This document shows positions 61,716 to 64,000 of a DNA stretch of 64,000 bases, in pieces. The stretch is taken from contig JAGQON010000002.1 of assembly GCA_020427395.1 (NCBI GenBank), positions 124,001 through 188,000 on the forward strand, given 5' to 3'. Under the pieces are notes generated by a model, which saw only the letters and a program-made list of their open reading frames with translations, searched no databases and was not told the DNA's origin. Positions within the stretch are counted from its first letter, which is position 1, and each line of letters begins with the position of its first letter. The position numbers and the translations under genes are program-made. The stretch comes from Phycisphaerales bacterium (GTDB lineage: Bacteria; Planctomycetota; Phycisphaerae; Phycisphaerales; UBA1924).

Positions 61716-64000
61716 TTACTCGGTGTCAGTGGGGACCGAGACGAACGAGCTGAAGTCGTAGCCCGGCTTCGTCTGGTTGTAGAGATCGTCGATCGACTTG
61801 GGATTGTCGAGGTTCGTGGGCATTGCCAGACGGCTATCCCAGTTCCGCTGGGCCGTCAGCTGGAAGCTCCGCGAGGTCTGGTTCAGACGCTCGAGGGCAG
61901 CCAATGACTGCTCCGAGTAGGTCGCGGCCTGAGCGGCGGCGATCTCGTTGCGGGCGGCCTGCTGCTGGGCCTGGGCGTAGAGCTCAGCGTATGCACGGTT
62001 GCGATCCGACTCGGTCGCCGCGACGCGATGGTCAAAGCGGCTGCGGACACCCGACTCGCGGGCATCAGCAACGGTGAACTCACGAGTGGCAGAGGCCATC
62101 GCGACCGAGTAATCGGCCTCGATGTTGCCACGCGAGGCGATGTCCTGGGCCTTGGCGTAGCCGAGCTGTTCGTCCGCAGAGGCGAAGAGACGCTGAACTT
62201 CCGCGTCACGCTTGAGCTCGTTGGCATGGACCATCGTGGTCATGTAATCGAGATTCGCATCGGTCTGCTTCTTGCTCGCGATGTGGCGGGCGGTCAGCTC
62301 CGAGGTGTTCGCGATCGCGATCCGCTCGAATGCATCGGCCATGGCGACATTCTCGTCGAAGTTGGCCTTGGCGATCGCCATGTAGCTCTTGGCCTGCTGA
62401 TCGAGGCGAGCCAGTTCGGCGTTGAGGATCTGGCGGGCGCCGTCGATCTCCTCACGCATCTGGGCCACCACGGCACGCTGCGACTGCTCCAGCGAGCTCG
62501 CCTCGGCGAGCAGCTGGGCGCTCTCGGCCTGACCGCGGCGCTGGGCCGAGTCACGCTGCACGCTCAGCGAAGCGACCTTCGATTCGCCGATACGCTTGGT
62601 TGCCTCGGCCTGAGCCAGGAGCTGCTTGACCTGCGCGTCGCGCTTCTTGCTCATGGTGACCGAGTTGCCCTTGAGGGTCTCGACGGTCGCCAGGATCTCG
62701 GTGCGACCGCTCTCGGCGTCGACGAACGCGCGGTTCTTCTCGGTCTCCGCGCTGGCGAGCAGCGAGGTCGAGTTGGCGTTCAGGCGAGCAACCTCGGCGT
62801 TCGACTTCTGCATGAACGCATCAACCGAGGCCATGGTTGCGAAGTAGTCGGCTTCCTTGCCGGCGAACCAGTCGTTGAACTTGCCGGTATCGGCGTCGCG
62901 CTGTGCGATCGCTTCGAGGCGATCGGCGTCGGCCTGCTGGCGAAGCTGCGAGGCCTTGGCCAGCCCGGTCTTGAACGCGGCGATCCGCTCGGCCTCGACA
63001 TTGACGGGCTTCTTTTCAGCCTTGGCCAGCTCGGGGGTGCTATCGCCGGCGCTCACGCCCTCGTTGAAGTCGGTGGTGTTGCTGGGGATCACGAAGCTGC
63101 CCTTGCGAGCCTGCTCGGCGAACTCCTTGCTGAACTTGGCCTGCAGGGTCTTGGCCTCGGCGTACGCCTCGGCCTCGATCTTGTTCAGTTCGGCCTCGGC
63201 CAGCGCCTTGTCGTGGGTCGCTTCGGCCTTCATCGCCGCAACGCGTGCATCGACTTCGGCCTTGACATAGGCGCTGCGGGCGACCTGCTCCTCACGCTCG
63301 GCCTGGGCGAGGGTGTTCTGGATGTCCGCCATCGACTTGGCGTACTGCGTTGCGACCCACTGCTGCGCCTCGGTGAAGGTGGTCTTGGACGAATCCAGCT
63401 TTGCCTGGGCGTCCGAGCTCATGCGGGCGTACTGTGCCTGATCACGGGTTGCCTGCTCGCGGGCCTGCAGGTCGATGTCCTCGGCCTCAGCCAGGGTTGC
63501 CTCGTAGGTGACCCGCGCGGCCTCGACCTCGAGCTTGTAGTTCTCGTCCGCGTCGGCGACCTGGAACTGATTTGCCTGCGCGTCGAGCGTTGCGATTTCG
63601 CTGCTCATCTGGGCATCGAGCGAGTGGGCCCGCTGGCTCAGCTGAGCGTACTCGGCGTTGTACTGGTCGGTGGTGGTGTGGATCAGCTGGCTCAGGCGGC
63701 TCACCTCGGCGTTGCTCTGGTCGGCGACGCTCTTGGCCTGGGCGCGGAGGGTCTGAACCTTCTGCTGCGCACGCTGCTCGGTGAAGTCGGCGGTCTGGAC
63801 CATCTGATCGATCTCGGCCTGGCCGCGATCGTTGACGGCCTGGTAGGTCGCCATCATGCGGTCATGCTCAGCGAGCGACGATGACCACTCCTTGTCGGCG
63901 TCCGAACGCATGCGCTCAATCTCGGCCTGCCATTCCTGGACTGATGCCACGAGGAACGCTTCCTGACGCTCCCACTTGGAGGCGGCCGCGAACTCACGGG
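61716..64000 (-). CDS. Very long alanine/glutamine/glutamate-rich coiled-coil protein, 3' part
   Basis: Open on the minus strand from the window edge (frame includes REFAAASKWERQEAFLVASVQEW) to the stop at 61716, about 761 codons in all, so the true start lies outside. Composition is dominated by Ala, Glu, Gln, Ser, Arg with a heptad-like spacing of hydrophobic residues; many segments resemble one another (for example QAEIDQM, AEVSRLSQL, AEVARLNANS, AELARLDQQAKSYMAIAKANFD, SVAMASATREF). No membrane segment, signal or catalytic motif in this part. It looks like a structural or scaffold filament protein. Function unknown. Confidence 0.8.
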   Translation of the reverse strand, partial: REFAAASKWERQEAFLVASVQEWQAEIERMRSDADKEWSSSLAEHDRMMATYQAVNDRGQAEIDQMVQTADFTEQRAQQKVQTLRAQAKSVADQSNAEVSRLSQLIHTTTDQYNAEYAQLSQRAHSLDAQMSSEIATLDAQANQFQVADADENYKLEVEAARVTYEATLAEAEDIDLQAREQATRDQAQYARMSSDAQAKLDSSKTTFTEAQQWVATQYAKSMADIQNTLAQAEREEQVARSAYVKAEVDARVAAMKAEATHDKALAEAELNKIEAEAYAEAKTLQAKFSKEFAEQARKGSFVIPSNTTDFNEGVSAGDSTPELAKAEKKPVNVEAERIAAFKTGLAKASQLRQQADADRLEAIAQRDADTGKFNDWFAGKEADYFATMASVDAFMQKSNAEVARLNANSTSLLASAETEKNRAFVDAESGRTEILATVETLKGNSVTMSKKRDAQVKQLLAQAEATKRIGESKVASLSVQRDSAQRRGQAESAQLLAEASSLEQSQRAVVAQMREEIDGARQILNAELARLDQQAKSYMAIAKANFDENVAMADAFERIAIANTSELTARHIASKKQTDANLDYMTTMVHANELKRDAEVQRLFASADEQLGYAKAQDIASRGNIEADYSVAMASATREFTVADARESGVRSRFDHRVAATESDRNRAYAELYAQAQQQAARNEIAAAQAATYSEQSLAALERLNQTSRSFQLTAQRNWDSRLAMPTNLDNPKSIDDLYNQTKPGYDFSSFVSVPTDTE

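Noticed and set aside
62028..63884. 618-codon open frame on the plus strand opposite the coiled-coil gene
   Set aside because: Shadow frame; Leu/Gly/Arg-rich repeats mirror the Ala/Gln codons of the other strand.
1..64000. CRISPR arrays, insertion sequences, integrases or phage genes
   Set aside because: No regularly spaced repeats, transposase motifs or tRNA-flanking duplications were seen while reading both strands.

Overview
The window reads as ordinary chromosome from a GC-rich, Gram-negative bacterium, most likely a planctomycete of the class Phycisphaerae. The markers are three secreted proteins ending in a cysteine-bracketed 'FFDVS' dockerin, a prepilin-type protein with the H-X9-DG motif, an LptD-type outer-membrane protein, MqnD of the futalosine menaquinone route, and half-size YeeE/YedE transporters. 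This is inference from recalled family traits; no search was run. I saw no phage, insertion sequence, integrase or CRISPR array.

Layout. 0-10 kb: 5' part of priA, carA, a dockerin protein, an LpxH-like hydrolase with a TPR-sulfotransferase, a prepilin-like protein, an ArsR/YedE sulfur operon with two matching operators, ndk. 10-16 kb: csrA, the pxpB-pxpC-pxpA oxoprolinase operon, tRNA-Arg, rpsT, a CPBP protease, two tRNA-Glu, recX with a TPR partner. 16-32 kb: 3-hydroxyacyl-CoA dehydrogenase, a B12-binding/MeaB fusion, cinA-type deamidase, thiS, a PpiD-like foldase, rpsD, a YhaM-like nuclease, lptD, purF, mqnD, rhodanese, smpB, a lone atpC, a PH-domain membrane protein and an orphan FecCD permease. 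32-41 kb: metH behind a perfect 20-bp palindrome, then two tandem dockerin metalloproteases, the upstream one preceded by a candidate structured RNA leader, and rpmE. 41-58 kb: RhlE-like helicase, then a long minus-strand block: 2-oxoacid dehydrogenase E1alpha, a small FlbD-like protein, E1beta, E2, acyl-CoA dehydrogenase, three crotonases, HMG-CoA lyase, two envelope proteins and an acyl-CoA carboxylase beta subunit. 58-64 kb: S10 peptidase, DUF2231 membrane protein, recA with a clear promoter, tRNA-Leu, and the 3' part of a very long coiled-coil gene.

The 43-58 kb block fits branched-chain (leucine) degradation: oxoacid dehydrogenase, acyl-CoA dehydrogenase, carboxylase, hydratases, HMG-CoA lyase. 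The MeaB fusion and metH point to cobalamin use, and the FecCD permease beside metH may import it. Gene ends are tightly packed, with many ATGA or TGATG overlaps. Candidate regulatory DNA includes three 18-bp 7-4-7 inverted repeats (two ArsR sites and the recA promoter), the metH palindrome, whose central 18 bp show the same 7-4-7 spacing, and a terminator that lies inside the opposing thiS gene.
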